Assembly (NCBI RefSeq): GCF_025056915.1
Contig: NZ_JANWVH010000003.1
Location: 1-64,000, forward strand
Origin: Meiothermus sp.
Lineage (GTDB): Bacteria; Deinococcota; Deinococci; Deinococcales; Thermaceae
Direction of reading: 5' to 3'
DNA: 64,000 bases
Position numbers and translations under genes: made by a program. Shown here one piece after another: positions 21,727 to 32,018 of this stretch (the stretch's first letter is position 1; each line of letters opens with the position of its first letter). Under the pieces are notes generated by a model, which saw only the letters and a list, made by a program, of their open reading frames with translations, had not been told where the DNA came from and did not search any database.

Positions 21727-23568
21727 CTACATGACTTCGGGTGCTTGCAAGCCCAGCAGTTCCAGCCCTTGCCCAAGCGTCTGCCGCAGGGCCCGAACCA
21801 GTTTCAGGCGCACGCCGCGCAGCCCCTGGGGGGCGGTCAGAACCGGGGTGGCCGGCTTTCCATCCGGGGTTTTGGCGTTGTAGAAGCTGTTCCAGGCGGC
21901 GGCCAGCTCGAGCAGGTACTGGGCCAGGATGTGCGGGGCCTGGTTTCGGGCGGCATCCTGAATGGCTTGGGGGAAGCGCAGCAGATTTTTGGCCAGGGCG
22001 ATTTCATGGGCGGTGGCCTGGCTGTAATCGGCCTCCTCGTGCAAAACCCCCTGTTCCTCGGCTTTGCGCAGGATGGCACCGGCCCGCGCGTAGGCGTACT
22101 GGATGTAGGGGCCGGTGTCGCCCTCGAGGCTCAGGGCTTGCTCGTAGCGGAAATCAATCTGCTTTTTGGCCTCGGTTTTGAGCATGGCGAAGCGCACCGC
22201 GCCCACCCCAATCTGCTCGGCGGCCTCTGCCGGGCTGGGGTGGTCGGGGTTCTTCTCGGCCATCACCGCCCGCACCCGCCGGACGGCCTCGTCCATCACC
22301 TCGTCCACGCTGACCACGATGCCCTTGCGACCGGACATCTGACGGCCCTCGAGCAGCACCGTCTCGTAGGCTAGGTGGAAGCATTTTTCGGCCAGGTCGT
22401 GCCGGCCCTCGACCTCGAGCGAGGCCTGAACCACCCGCAGGGCATGGCTCTGCCGAGCGTCCACCACGTTGATGGTCTCGCGGGCTCCCCCAAAGGACAT
22501 CCGCGCCCCCTCTGGATGGGTGCTGTAGAGCCGGGCGCCGCTGGGCTGGGTGTCGTACTCCACAAACTTGAGGCCCTGTAAAAGCCCCATCTTCCAAAAC
22601 TGCAGGGCGATGTCCTTGGCGGTGTAGGTGCTGGTGCCGTTGGAGCGGATCAGCACCAGGTAGGGGTCTTCCAGGCCCGGAATGAAGGCGCTGGTGTCCA
22701 TCACCAAAGCCCCGGCGTACTTGCCCTCGGTAGGCCGCAAGACGTAAGGGGAGTCCTCCAGGGCCTGCATGGCCTGGCCCAAAAGCCCCTCCCGCACGAT
22801 GTCCGACTCCCACACCAGGGCGTCGTACTCGGCCCCCAGGCGGTACATGGTTTGCAGCTGGGCCCGCAAAATGCGCTCGACCTCGCCGCGCAGCTCGCCG
22901 GCCTCGAGGCGGTGCAGGGTCTCCTGCACGCCTTGTTCGATGGCCGCTTTCTTCTGGGGGTCTTCCATTTCCTGGTGCAGCCGCACGTAGGCCTGGCCCA
23001 CCCAGTGGTCGTACTTGGCCCCGGCGGGCGGGTTTTCCAGGCCAAAGTACTTCAGGGCAAACAGGCTCTCGGCGGCTTGCCGTCCGGTGTCGTCAATGTA
23101 GTTCATCACCTCCACGCTGCGCCCGGCAAAGCGCAGGATGCGGGCCAGCGAGTCGCCCAGGCAGATGTTGCGCAGGTGACCCACGTGCAGTTCCTTGTTG
23201 GGGTTGACCGAGGTGTGCTCCAGGAGCACCTTGCCCTCGGTTGGCGGGAAGGGGGTCAGGGGTAAGGTGGCCGTCTGCACCAAGAAAGCGGGGTCTAGCT
23301 CAAAGTTAAGGTACCCGCCGACCACAAAGGTGCGCCTGACCCAGGAGGGTTGCTGGATGTTCTGCGCTAAGTCGGCGGCAATCTGCGGGGGAGCCTTGCG
23401 CAGGGTGCGGGCCAGGCTCATGGCAATGGGCGTGCCATAGTCACCTTCCTTGCCCGCCGGGGTTTCCTGCACGATGATTTCAGGCCATTCGCTCAGCCCC
23501 AAAGCTTGCAGGGCCTGGGCGAGGGTCTCCTTGAGCAGGGCTTTGATATCGGGGCGATGGGCTAACAC
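21727..23568 (-). CDS. argS: Arginyl-tRNA synthetase
   Basis: VLLEHTSVNPNKELHVGHLRN class I motif; GTG start inferred at 23568. Confidence 0.96.
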   Translation of the reverse strand: MLAHRPDIKALLKETLAQALQALGLSEWPEIIVQETPAGKEGDYGTPIAMSLARTLRKAPPQIAADLAQNIQQPSWVRRTFVVGGYLNFELDPAFLVQTATLPLTPFPPTEGKVLLEHTSVNPNKELHVGHLRNICLGDSLARILRFAGRSVEVMNYIDDTGRQAAESLFALKYFGLENPPAGAKYDHWVGQAYVRLHQEMEDPQKKAAIEQGVQETLHRLEAGELRGEVERILRAQLQTMYRLGAEYDALVWESDIVREGLLGQAMQALEDSPYVLRPTEGKYAGALVMDTSAFIPGLEDPYLVLIRSNGTSTYTAKDIALQFWKMGLLQGLKFVEYDTQPSGARLYSTHPEGARMSFGGARETINVVDARQSHALRVVQASLEVEGRHDLAEKCFHLAYETVLLEGRQMSGRKGIVVSVDEVMDEAVRRVRAVMAEKNPDHPSPAEAAEQIGVGAVRFAMLKTEAKKQIDFRYEQALSLEGDTGPYIQYAYARAGAILRKAEEQGVLHEEADYSQATAHEIALAKNLLRFPQAIQDAARNQAPHILAQYLLELAAAWNSFYNAKTPDGKPATPVLTAPQGLRGVRLKLVRALRQTLGQGLELLGLQAPEVM

Positions 23569-23617
23569 CGCAATAGGATAGCAGAAAGATTCACCTTGGC
23601 CCGCCAGGGGCGTTAGT

Positions 23618-24745
23618 ATGGGCCCTGTGAAGCCCATCGAACACCTGCAACCCCAACTGCCGGCCATCCTGCAAGACCTGGAGGCCATTGTGACCCTCGA
23701 GGCCCCCTCCCACGACCTTCCCGGTCTGGACAGGGTAGCCCGCTGGATTGCGGCCCAGTTTGCGCCCTTTGGCAGCCTCGAGCGCCAGGAGACCCCCAAC
23801 GGCCCCATGCTCCGGGTACAGGTGCCGGGCAGCGGCAAGAAGGTCTTGGTGCTCTGCCACTTCGACACCGTGCACCCGGTGGGGGCTTTTGCGGTGCCCT
23901 GGAAGGTGGAGGGGGAACGGGCCTACGGCCCCGGCGTCTACGACATGAAGGGCAACATCGTGCAGCTTCTGTGGGCCTTGCGCACCAACGCGGCCCTGGG
24001 GCTCAGCCGGCCCAGCCTCGAGCTCCTCTTCACCCCGGACGAAGAGGTGGGTTCGCAGGCCTCGCGGGCGGCCATCGAGGCCGGGGCTCGGCGCAACGAC
24101 CTGGTGCTGGTGCTGGAGGCCCCTATGGGCAACGGCGACCTTAAGGTGGCCCGCAAAGGGGTGGGCCAGTACCGCCTCACCGCCCACGGCAAGCCCGCCC
24201 ACCAGGGGGTTGAACCGGAAAAGGGCATCAATGCGATTGTCGAGCTGGCCCATCAGATTCCCAGGATTGTGGCCCTGCAAGACTGGAACCAGGGCACCAC
24301 CCTGGGGCCCAACGTGGTCAAAGGCGGCACCACCAGCAACGTGGTGGCGGCCACGGCCTGGGTGGACATAGACCTGCGGGTCTGGACCATGGCCGAAGCC
24401 GAACGGGTGGAGCGCGAGCTTCGGGCCTTGCAGCCGGTGCTGCCTGGCGCGTCCCTGTCGCTCGAGGGCGGCCTGAACCGGCCCCCCATGGAGCCCTCGC
24501 CAGCCTCGCTCGAGCTTTTCGAGCTGGCCCGGCGCATCGGGGCCGAGGTGGGGCTGCAACTGGGCCCTGGGCGGGTGGGGGGCGGCTCCGATGGCAACTT
24601 TACGGCGGCGCTGGGCGTGCCCACCCTGGACGGGCTGGGCCTGTTCGGCGAGGCCGCCCACCAGCTCACCGAAAACGTCTATATCCCGCAAATTCCGGCC
24701 CGCATTGCGCTTTTGTGCGGCCTTCTGGACGAGCTTTCCCGATGA
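23618..24745 (+). CDS. M20 family metallopeptidase (glutamate carboxypeptidase-like)
   Basis: VLCHFDTVHPVG, GPGVYDMKGNI, TPDEEVGS, GGGSDGNFTAALGVPTLDGLG. Confidence 0.92.
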   Translation: MGPVKPIEHLQPQLPAILQDLEAIVTLEAPSHDLPGLDRVARWIAAQFAPFGSLERQETPNGPMLRVQVPGSGKKVLVLCHFDTVHPVGAFAVPWKVEGERAYGPGVYDMKGNIVQLLWALRTNAALGLSRPSLELLFTPDEEVGSQASRAAIEAGARRNDLVLVLEAPMGNGDLKVARKGVGQYRLTAHGKPAHQGVEPEKGINAIVELAHQIPRIVALQDWNQGTTLGPNVVKGGTTSNVVAATAWVDIDLRVWTMAEAERVERELRALQPVLPGASLSLEGGLNRPPMEPSPASLELFELARRIGAEVGLQLGPGRVGGGSDGNFTAALGVPTLDGLGLFGEAAHQLTENVYIPQIPARIALLCGLLDELSR

Positions 24746-25218
24746 AGCTTTCCCCCAGCGCACAAAAGGTGCAGGATGCCCTGCAACAGCGGGGCTTTGG
24801 TCATCTGCAGGTGCAGGAGCTGACCGCCTCGACCCGCACCGCCCAGGAGGCCGCCCATGCAGTGGGTTGTAACGTGGGCCAGATTGTCAAATCGCTGATT
24901 TTTCGAGGGGCCACCAGCGGGCAACCCTATCTACTGCTGGTTTCAGGGGTCAACCGGGTGAACACCCACCGGATCGAAGCAGACCTGGGGGAAAAGCTGG
25001 TCAAGCCCGATGCCGATTACGTTCGCAGCGTGACCGGGTTTGCCATTGGTGGGGTGCCGCCGGTGGGTCATGCCCAACCGCTAAAGGCCCTGGTGGATTC
25101 CGACCTGTTGCAGTACGAGCGCATCTACGCTGCTGCCGGAACCCCTTTTGCGCTGTTTGGGCTTACCCCAGACGAACTGCTGGCCCTGACCGAGGGCCGC
25201 GTCACGCAACTCACCTGA
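24742..25218 (+). CDS. YbaK/ProX-like aminoacyl-tRNA deacylase
   Basis: QIVKSLIFRG.., SVTGFAIGGVPPVGH. Confidence 0.9.
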   Translation: MKLSPSAQKVQDALQQRGFGHLQVQELTASTRTAQEAAHAVGCNVGQIVKSLIFRGATSGQPYLLLVSGVNRVNTHRIEADLGEKLVKPDADYVRSVTGFAIGGVPPVGHAQPLKALVDSDLLQYERIYAAAGTPFALFGLTPDELLALTEGRVTQLT

Positions 25219-25270
25219 GCCAGGCGCTCATCCACCAGGAAACCCTCTTTGCATGAACACCCTGCTGACC

Positions 25271-25462
25271 AGAGCGCTCTTCACATATTTAGAGCCATTC
25301 GACTATAAGAAAGCCTTGTCCTGGACAACAGTGGCCGCCTGGAAACTCGAACACATGCGTCTCGGCCCAGACGCAACGCAGACAAGCGTGCCTCACCGAG
25401 GTGAGGCACGTCTCTTTGTCCCTTCTCGTTTTCGTGGGCGGCCACGTCTGTGAAGGGCGCGA
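25271..25462 (+). repeat. Dispersed hairpin repeat, copy B (full length)
   Basis: AGAGCGCTCTTCACA ... TGTGAAGGGCGCGATA ends; internal stems TGCGTCT/AGACGCA, GTGCCTCAC/GTGAGGCAC, GTGGCCGCC/GGCGGCCAC. Confidence 0.93.
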
Positions 25463-25576
25463 TATGCGAGCGGTGAGGCAGGGAGCGGGGTGGTAGAGGA
25501 CAGGTGCTACCCTCGCCCGACCACCTCCTCTCGCCTTGTGTATCGTTGAAAGTTGCCTGTACACCCGAAGCTGGTT

Positions 25577-26407
25577 CTAGAGGTGCCGCTCGAGCCACTC
25601 GCTGATGTCCTGCAAAACCTGGGCTTTGTCCAGGTCATTGTGGGGCTCGTGAAAACCGCCGGGGTAGATGCGCAACTCCTTGTCGGTGAAGGGAATTTCT
25701 CTGAACAGCCAGCGGGCCCCCTCGGCCTTGTTGATGCTGTCGGCTTCACCGTGCAGGATGAGCAGGGGGTCGCGGATGTCCTTAACGCCCGCTTTGACCA
25801 ACTCGATGGTTTGCAGCACCTCGGTGCCCCAGCGGGCGCTGACCCGGTTATGCACCAGTGGGTCGCTGCGGTAGGCCCGCACCACCTCGTTATCGCGGGA
25901 GAGGGCCTTTACGTCCAAATTCAACCGGAGGGGTGCGGTGGGCCAGATTTGGGAAAGCAGGCGGGCTACCCAGACCAGAAGTGGAGAAGCCGGCTGACCG
26001 GGCTCAATCAGAACCCCACTCACGATGGCCCCCCGCAAACCGGGGGGCTGCTTTTCCAGATAGTCCAGCACAATCAGGCTTCCCATGCTGTGGCCGTAAA
26101 GGAACATGGGAAGAGGGGGTTCACGGGTCTCCACAAAATTGCGAAACAGCGTGAGGTCAAGCCAGTAATCATGCCAGCTGTCAATGTGCCCGCGCTGCCC
26201 GGGGGAGCGGCCATGCCCCCGAAGGTCGGGGATGTACACGGCATAGCCTTGGGGAACCAGATGCTTGATCAGGTTGGTATAGCGTCCGCTGTGCTCGCCG
26301 AACCCATGCATGACCAGCAGCAGAGCCCGGGGCCGCTCGGGCCGCCAGGCCTGATAGAACAATCTTTCTCCACCTGAACCCGTGAAAATACCTTCCTCAC
26401 CTTGCAT
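25577..26407 (-). CDS. Alpha/beta hydrolase (monoacylglycerol lipase-like)
   Basis: LLLVMHGFGEHSGRY, LYGHSMGSLI, LILHGEAD. Confidence 0.92.
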   Translation of the reverse strand: MQGEEGIFTGSGGERLFYQAWRPERPRALLLVMHGFGEHSGRYTNLIKHLVPQGYAVYIPDLRGHGRSPGQRGHIDSWHDYWLDLTLFRNFVETREPPLPMFLYGHSMGSLIVLDYLEKQPPGLRGAIVSGVLIEPGQPASPLLVWVARLLSQIWPTAPLRLNLDVKALSRDNEVVRAYRSDPLVHNRVSARWGTEVLQTIELVKAGVKDIRDPLLILHGEADSINKAEGARWLFREIPFTDKELRIYPGGFHEPHNDLDKAQVLQDISEWLERHL

Positions 26408-26420
26408 AGTACCGGAAGCA

Positions 26421-26960
26421 TTATACGCGCCGGATTGACAAAATTTTGACCGGCTCCAGGATCCACTGACCCTGCACGGGGGGCGTATCGCCCCCTGTGG
26501 GCCGCTGTTGAATTTGCCGCACAACCTCCATACCCCGAACCACCCTTCCAAAGGCGGCAAAGCCCTGTCCATCCGGGTTGCGCTTGCCGCCGTAGTCCAG
26601 CTCAGGCTGATTCCCAATGCAGATAAAGAACTCCGAATGGGCCGAGTCCGGCTCCAGGCGGGCCATCGAAAGGGTACCGTCCAGGTGACGGAGGCCCGTC
26701 TGGGCAGTGGTTTCCAGGGGGATGGGGGGCAGCTTGGCCGGATGCTCGCCCATCCCCAGCCCGCCCTGGATCACCTCGATCTTGACCGGGCTCTGGGCCT
26801 GGTTATCGAGCCGCACGGCGCGGTAGAACGTTGCACCCTGGTAGCGGTTTTCATCCACATAGCGCAAGAAGTTGGCCACCGTAATGGGGGCCTGGCCGGG
26901 GAAGAGCTCGAGCACCATCTCGCCCAGCTCGGTTTGTATCGAAACTCTTGGGTTTTCCAT
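26421..26960 (-). CDS. Peptidylprolyl isomerase, cyclophilin type
   Basis: VSIQTELGEMVLELFPGQAPITVANFLRYVD; SEFFICIGNQPELD. Confidence 0.93.
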   Translation of the reverse strand: MENPRVSIQTELGEMVLELFPGQAPITVANFLRYVDENRYQGATFYRAVRLDNQAQSPVKIEVIQGGLGMGEHPAKLPPIPLETTAQTGLRHLDGTLSMARLEPDSAHSEFFICIGNQPELDYGGKRNPDGQGFAAFGRVVRGMEVVRQIQQRPTGGDTPPVQGQWILEPVKILSIRRV

Positions 26961-27011
26961 GGACCGCCGACTTCCTTTCCGGCGCTTGCCAGGACTAAAG
27001 CGTTGGCAACT

Positions 27012-28145
27012 TCAGGGCAGACGGGGGCCTTGCCAATCCGCCGGACGTTCAGAAAGGCCCAGGCGCCAGGCCACTCCCTGGGCACAGCGTTCGGCGGCTC
27101 TTCCGTCGCCATAGGGATTGGGCCGATTGCGCATGGCCTCGAGGGCCGCCTCATCCGAGAGCAGGGTGTCAATGGTGGCATAGACCTGCTCAGGGTCGGT
27201 GCCGGCCAGCTTCAGGGCTCCCACCGCCAGCCCCTCGGGCCGCTCGGTCACGTTGCGCAACACCACCACCGGCACCCCCAGGGTGGCCCCGCTCTCCTGT
27301 ACGCCCCCGGAGTCGGTGACCAACAGGGTGGAGCGTTTCATCAGGCCGGCCATTGCGCCAAATTCCAGTGGTTCCAGCAACTCGAAGTTGGACAGCCCCT
27401 CCAGCTCGGGGTAGACCGCTTCGCGCACGGCGGGGTTCAGGTGCACCGGATAGACAAAGTGGCACTCGGGGTGGGCCTTAGCAACCCGTGCCAGAGCCGC
27501 TGCCAGCTCGCGCATGAAGGGGAGGTTCTCCCGCCGGTGCATGGTCACCCCCACAATGCGCTTGCCTTCGGGTAGAGGCGGGGGGGTGCCGCGTTGGCTG
27601 GCATACAGCACGGCATCCACCTCGGTCTGTCCGGTCACGATGATGTTTTGCGCGGGCTTGCCCTCGCGCAACAGGTTTTCCCTGGAAGTAGGGGTCGGGG
27701 GCAGGTCCAGGTCGGTGAGCACGTCGGTCAGGCGGCGGTTGGCCTCCTCGGGGAAAGGCTCTTGCATATTGAAGCTACGCAGGCCTGCCTCTACGTGGGC
27801 TACCGGAATTTGCTCGAAGAAAGCCGCCAGGGTCACGGCAAAGGTGGTCAGGGTGTCGCCGTGCACCATCACATAGTCGGCTTGCAGTTCCCTCAGTTTG
27901 TCGGCTGCCGCAGGCACGATGCGCCCCATCAGGGCCGGCAGGGTCTGGCGGTCGGTCATCACCTGAAGGTCTGCGTCGGGTACGAGGTCGAACACCCGCA
28001 AGGCGTCCTCGAGCTGCGTGCGGTGCTGCCCGGTTGAAAGCACGATGGTCTCGATGCCAGCCTGCTTACGCAGGGCAAAGATCACCGGGGCCATCTTGAT
28101 GGCCTCGGGGCGGGTGCCAAAGGCCAGCACTACCCGCTTGCGCAT
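27012..28145 (-). CDS. wecB: UDP-N-acetylglucosamine 2-epimerase (non-hydrolysing)
   Basis: [54 protein letters not shown]. Confidence 0.96.
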   Translation of the reverse strand: MRKRVVLAFGTRPEAIKMAPVIFALRKQAGIETIVLSTGQHRTQLEDALRVFDLVPDADLQVMTDRQTLPALMGRIVPAAADKLRELQADYVMVHGDTLTTFAVTLAAFFEQIPVAHVEAGLRSFNMQEPFPEEANRRLTDVLTDLDLPPTPTSRENLLREGKPAQNIIVTGQTEVDAVLYASQRGTPPPLPEGKRIVGVTMHRRENLPFMRELAAALARVAKAHPECHFVYPVHLNPAVREAVYPELEGLSNFELLEPLEFGAMAGLMKRSTLLVTDSGGVQESGATLGVPVVVLRNVTERPEGLAVGALKLAGTDPEQVYATIDTLLSDEAALEAMRNRPNPYGDGRAAERCAQGVAWRLGLSERPADWQGPRLP

Positions 28146-28611
28146 GGGGTCTCCTGGTTATTGCTGTATAAAGAAAAAGCATTCATGCCGCAACACAGTG
28201 TACACACTCCAGAGGCACGGAAGGCGGGTGGGGTTTGTGCTTCTATTTGGGTGTTGTACCCAGTCTGTGAGGTTGGTTATGGTCGAAATTCGGTGCGCCA
28301 GCAAACTTCTAAAAGCCTACATGCCAGATTGGACGAGTTGGTCATCGGACTTGACCGACCGAAGGCAGCGCGCTGGAAGATATAATCACCAGAATTTTGC
28401 GGACTATCCCTATAAGGCCAGCATCAGCCAGAAAGTCGAGTTACTTCTAGCAAACCTTGGCCGGGTGATTGTTTGTACTGCTCAGGATGCAAATTTCGGG
28501 GTTGAGCGTTTCTTGTAAGAATACAAGATGGGCGTTAACCCGTCGTTACTGCGTTAAGGATGGTGAATTTTCCATAGCATTTTGACAGGGATGCCCTAGC
28601 ATTCTCCTAAG

Positions 28612-28627
28612 CGCACACCGGTGTGCG
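28612..28627. promoter_or_regulatory. Perfect 16-bp palindrome CGCACACCGGTGTGCG upstream of wbaP-like gene
   Basis: Self-complementary; 41 bp upstream of start codon and downstream of TTGACA at 28582. Confidence 0.55.
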
Positions 28628-28668
28628 TAGACTTTTACATAAAACAACCATTGAGTGGAAGGGTCATT

Positions 28669-30141
28669 ATGGCGCAATGGGGAATCACTTGGGCGGCCAG
28701 CCAAAGAGAGGATTTGCGCGCAAATAACGTGCGAAACAGGCGAGCCCCGGCTTGGGTGCCGATTATTCTGTGGTTGACGGATGTGCTGGCCCTCGAGCTC
28801 TCCCTCGGCCTAGCCATCCTGGTGCGTGAGACCCTTCTGACCTGGTGGCCCAACGGGCTAACTTGGAGTGATTACGCCCTTTTGGCTTTCATCATCGCAA
28901 CCTTTCCTTTGGGTTACATGTTCTGGGCGCTCTATCCTGGTTACGGGATTCATCCGGTCGAGCGAATGCGCCGAACCTTCCTTATAACGGTGCTGTTATT
29001 TCTAACCGCGCTGCTGATCTTTGCCATCCTACCGGCCACTCGCCCCTTAGGAGCAATTCTCGTTGCAACTGGCGCATTTGCCGTTTTTTTGGTGCCGATT
29101 CTAAATGCCTTGGCGCGTGAACTGCTGATCCGGGCCGGATGGTGGGGTTATCCAGTGGTGATTCTGGGAGCGGGCTTGATTGGCGCAATGGTGGTCAGGG
29201 CATTACGCCATGAACGGTACCTGGGCCTGGTGCCGGTGGCATTTCTGGACGACGACCCACAGAAACAGGGTCGGCTCGTCGAAGGGGTGCCCGTGCTGGG
29301 GCCGCTCAGTATGGCCGAGCAAGTGAGCAGACAGGGGGTGCGGGAAGCCCTGGTGGCTATTTCGAGCATTGGTCGGGCAGAACTCAAAGAACTTGTACAC
29401 AGGTTGCCTTTTTTCCACGTCACGGTCATACCCGATTTGGGCGAGCCCACCATTGACTGGTTTTCGGTGCGAAGCCTGGGGCGGATACATGGCGTGGCGG
29501 TTCGTAAAAATCTGCTGCTTCCCCGGAACCGGGTCATGAAGTGGTGGATGGATCGGTTGCTGGGCTGGCCGCTATTTGTGCTCAGCCTGCCGCTGATCTG
29601 GCTGCTGGCTTTGTGGGTGCGCCTGGTCAGCCCCGGCTCGCCTTACTTCACCCAGACCCGCGAAGGTCTTGGGGGCCGGTCCATCAACATCCTCAAGCTG
29701 CGCACCATGTACCCCGATGCCGACCAGCGCCTCGAGCGTTACCTGGCCGAGAACCCCGAGGCCAAGGCCGAGTGGGAGCGCTCCTTTAAGCTCAAGCGCG
29801 ACCCGCGCATCCTGCCTGGGGTGGGCCACTTTCTGCGCAAGACCAGCCTGGACGAGTTGCCCCAACTCTATAACGTGGTGCGGGGGGAGATGAGCCTGGT
29901 CGGGCCGCGGCCCTTTCCGGCTTACCACCTCGAGCGCTTCTCGCCAGAGTTCCGCCAGCTGCGCCATAGCGTGTTGCCGGGCATAACCGGCTTCTGGCAG
30001 GTGCTGGCCCGCTCCGACAGCGACCTCAAACTTCAGGAAGAACTGGACACCTACTACATCCGCAACTGGTCGCCCTGGCTGGACGTGTATCTGCTATTTC
30101 GCACCGTGCTGGCCGTGCTGGGTTCCAAGGGGGCGTATTGA
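28669..30141 (+). CDS. Undecaprenyl-phosphate sugar phosphotransferase (WbaP-like)
   Basis: N-terminal TM helices, CoA-binding-like region, C-terminal transferase (LGGRSINILKLRTMYPDAD..KTSLDELPQLYNVVRGEMSLVGPRPF). Confidence 0.94.
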   Translation: MAQWGITWAASQREDLRANNVRNRRAPAWVPIILWLTDVLALELSLGLAILVRETLLTWWPNGLTWSDYALLAFIIATFPLGYMFWALYPGYGIHPVERMRRTFLITVLLFLTALLIFAILPATRPLGAILVATGAFAVFLVPILNALARELLIRAGWWGYPVVILGAGLIGAMVVRALRHERYLGLVPVAFLDDDPQKQGRLVEGVPVLGPLSMAEQVSRQGVREALVAISSIGRAELKELVHRLPFFHVTVIPDLGEPTIDWFSVRSLGRIHGVAVRKNLLLPRNRVMKWWMDRLLGWPLFVLSLPLIWLLALWVRLVSPGSPYFTQTREGLGGRSINILKLRTMYPDADQRLERYLAENPEAKAEWERSFKLKRDPRILPGVGHFLRKTSLDELPQLYNVVRGEMSLVGPRPFPAYHLERFSPEFRQLRHSVLPGITGFWQVLARSDSDLKLQEELDTYYIRNWSPWLDVYLLFRTVLAVLGSKGAY

Positions 30142-30921
30142 ATGAAAGAGTTGGCCATTGAGCGAACCAATGTGCTGGGCGTGGGCATCAGCGCCATCAA
30201 CATCCCGATGGCGCTCGAGGCCCTCGAGGACTTTATCCAGCGAAAGCATCGCACCTACGTGTGCATTACCGGGGTGCACGGGGTGATGGAGAGCCAGGCC
30301 GACCCCGAACTGCGCAAAATCCACAACCAGGCGGGCCTGGTCACCCCCGACGGGATGCCCATGGTCTGGCTGAGTCGCCTGGCCGGGCACAAGCACGTAG
30401 ACCGGGTATACGGCCCCGACCTGATGCTGGCCGTTTGCCAGGCTTCCTTGCACAAGGGATACCGTCACTTTTTCTACGGCGGCCACGAGGGGGTTCCCGA
30501 ACTTTTGCGGGACAGGCTACAGGAGAGGTTTCCGGGCCTGCAGGTGGTCGGCACCTACTCGCCTCCCTTCCGCCCCCTTACCCCGGAGGAGGACGCCGCC
30601 ATTGTGGCCCAGATCAATGAGGCCCGGCCCGACATCGTGTGGGTGGGTCTCAGCACCCCCAAGCAGGAACGCTGGATGGCCACCCACCTGGGCAAAATTG
30701 AGGCGCCGGTGATGATCGGGGTGGGAGCCGCCTTCGACTTTCACGCGGGCCTCAAGCCCCAGGCCCCCCGCTGGATGCAACGCAGCGGTCTGGAGTGGTT
30801 GTTCCGCATGCTCTCCGAACCCCGGCGGCTGGCCCGGCGTTACCTGCAAAATAACCCCAAGTTTGTGATGGCAGTGCTGATGCAAATGCTGGGCCTGCGT
30901 CGCTACAAGTTAGATACCTGA
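30142..30921 (+). CDS. WecG/TagA/CpsF family glycosyltransferase
   Basis: VTPDGMPMVWLSRLAG..RVYGPDLM; PDIVWVGLSTPKQERWM. Confidence 0.95.
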   Translation: MKELAIERTNVLGVGISAINIPMALEALEDFIQRKHRTYVCITGVHGVMESQADPELRKIHNQAGLVTPDGMPMVWLSRLAGHKHVDRVYGPDLMLAVCQASLHKGYRHFFYGGHEGVPELLRDRLQERFPGLQVVGTYSPPFRPLTPEEDAAIVAQINEARPDIVWVGLSTPKQERWMATHLGKIEAPVMIGVGAAFDFHAGLKPQAPRWMQRSGLEWLFRMLSEPRRLARRYLQNNPKFVMAVLMQMLGLRRYKLDT

Positions 30922-30932
30922 GGAGGAAAGGC

Positions 30933-31922
30933 ATGAAAACAGCTCTCGTTTGTGGTGCAGGTGGATTCATCGGTGGGCATTTGGTCAAGAAACTCAAAGC
31001 CCAGGGCTACTGGGTACGCGGGGTGGATCTCAAACGGCATGAGTTTTCGGAAAGCCCGGCTGACGAGTTTGTGGTGGGCGACCTGCGCGACCCCCGTCTG
31101 GTGGCCGAGGTGATTGACCGGAAGTTTGACGAGGTCTATCAGCTGGCCGCCGACATGGGGGGGGCCGGTTTTGTTTTCACCGGCGAGAACGACGCCGCCA
31201 TCATGCACAACTCAGCCCTGATAAACCTGAACGTGCTGGAGGAGCTGCACCACAAGGGCGTGGGGAAGGTCTTCTACTCCTCTTCAGCCTGCATGTACCC
31301 TGAGTACAACCAGCTCGACCCCTCCAAGCCCGTAACCGCCGAGGACTCGGCCTACCCGGCCATGCCCGACAGCGAGTATGGCTGGGAGAAGCTCTTCAGC
31401 GAGCGTCTCTACTTCGCCTACCACCGCAACTACGGAATCGATGTGCGGGTGGCCCGTTTTCACAATATCTTTGGACCGGAAGGCACCTGGGAAGGAGGGC
31501 GCGAGAAGGCCCCCGCCGCCATGTGCCGCAAAGTGGCCGAGGCGCCAGAGGGGGGGGTCATTGAGGTCTGGGGCCCCGGTACCCAAACCCGCTCCTTCCT
31601 GTACGTGGACGAGTGCCTGGAAGCCATCGAACGCTTTATGAACAGCGACTATATTGGCCCTCTCAACATTGGCTCGGAGGAGATGATCAGCATCAACGAC
31701 CTGGCCCGCATGACCATCGAAATCTCCGGCAAGAACCTCACCATCCGCAACGTTCCGGGCCCCGTCGGAGTCCAGGGGCGTAACTCAGACAACACCCGTA
31801 TCCGTGAGAAGCTGGGCTGGGCCCCGCACCGCCCGCTGCGCGAGGGCATGGAGCGCACCTACGCCTGGGTGGCCGAGCAGGTGGCCAAGAAACGGAAAGC
31901 CCAAGAGGCTCTGGTGCGATAA
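30933..31922 (+). CDS. NAD-dependent epimerase/dehydratase (GDP-mannose 3,5-epimerase-like)
   Basis: VCGAGGFIGGHLVKKLKAQGYWVRGVDLK; ADMGGAGFVFTGENDAAIMHNS; YGWEKL. Confidence 0.92.
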   Translation: MKTALVCGAGGFIGGHLVKKLKAQGYWVRGVDLKRHEFSESPADEFVVGDLRDPRLVAEVIDRKFDEVYQLAADMGGAGFVFTGENDAAIMHNSALINLNVLEELHHKGVGKVFYSSSACMYPEYNQLDPSKPVTAEDSAYPAMPDSEYGWEKLFSERLYFAYHRNYGIDVRVARFHNIFGPEGTWEGGREKAPAAMCRKVAEAPEGGVIEVWGPGTQTRSFLYVDECLEAIERFMNSDYIGPLNIGSEEMISINDLARMTIEISGKNLTIRNVPGPVGVQGRNSDNTRIREKLGWAPHRPLREGMERTYAWVAEQVAKKRKAQEALVR

Positions 31923-31941
31923 GGCATTTCTGGGCATGGCG

Positions 31942-31963
31942 CCCCGACTTTGGTCGGGGTTTC
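31942..31963 (+). terminator. Intrinsic terminator
   Basis: CCCCGAC-TTTG-GTCGGGG followed by TTTCTT. Confidence 0.75.
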
Positions 31964-32018
31964 TTGCGCTTCTAACCCAATTTTCAAGCCGATCCGTCAA
32001 GCTACGAGGGTGCACTGG

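Noticed and set aside
28018-28518. 166-aa ORF upstream of the wbaP-like gene
   Set aside because: Overlaps the wecB start, composition not protein-like, no recognisable domain
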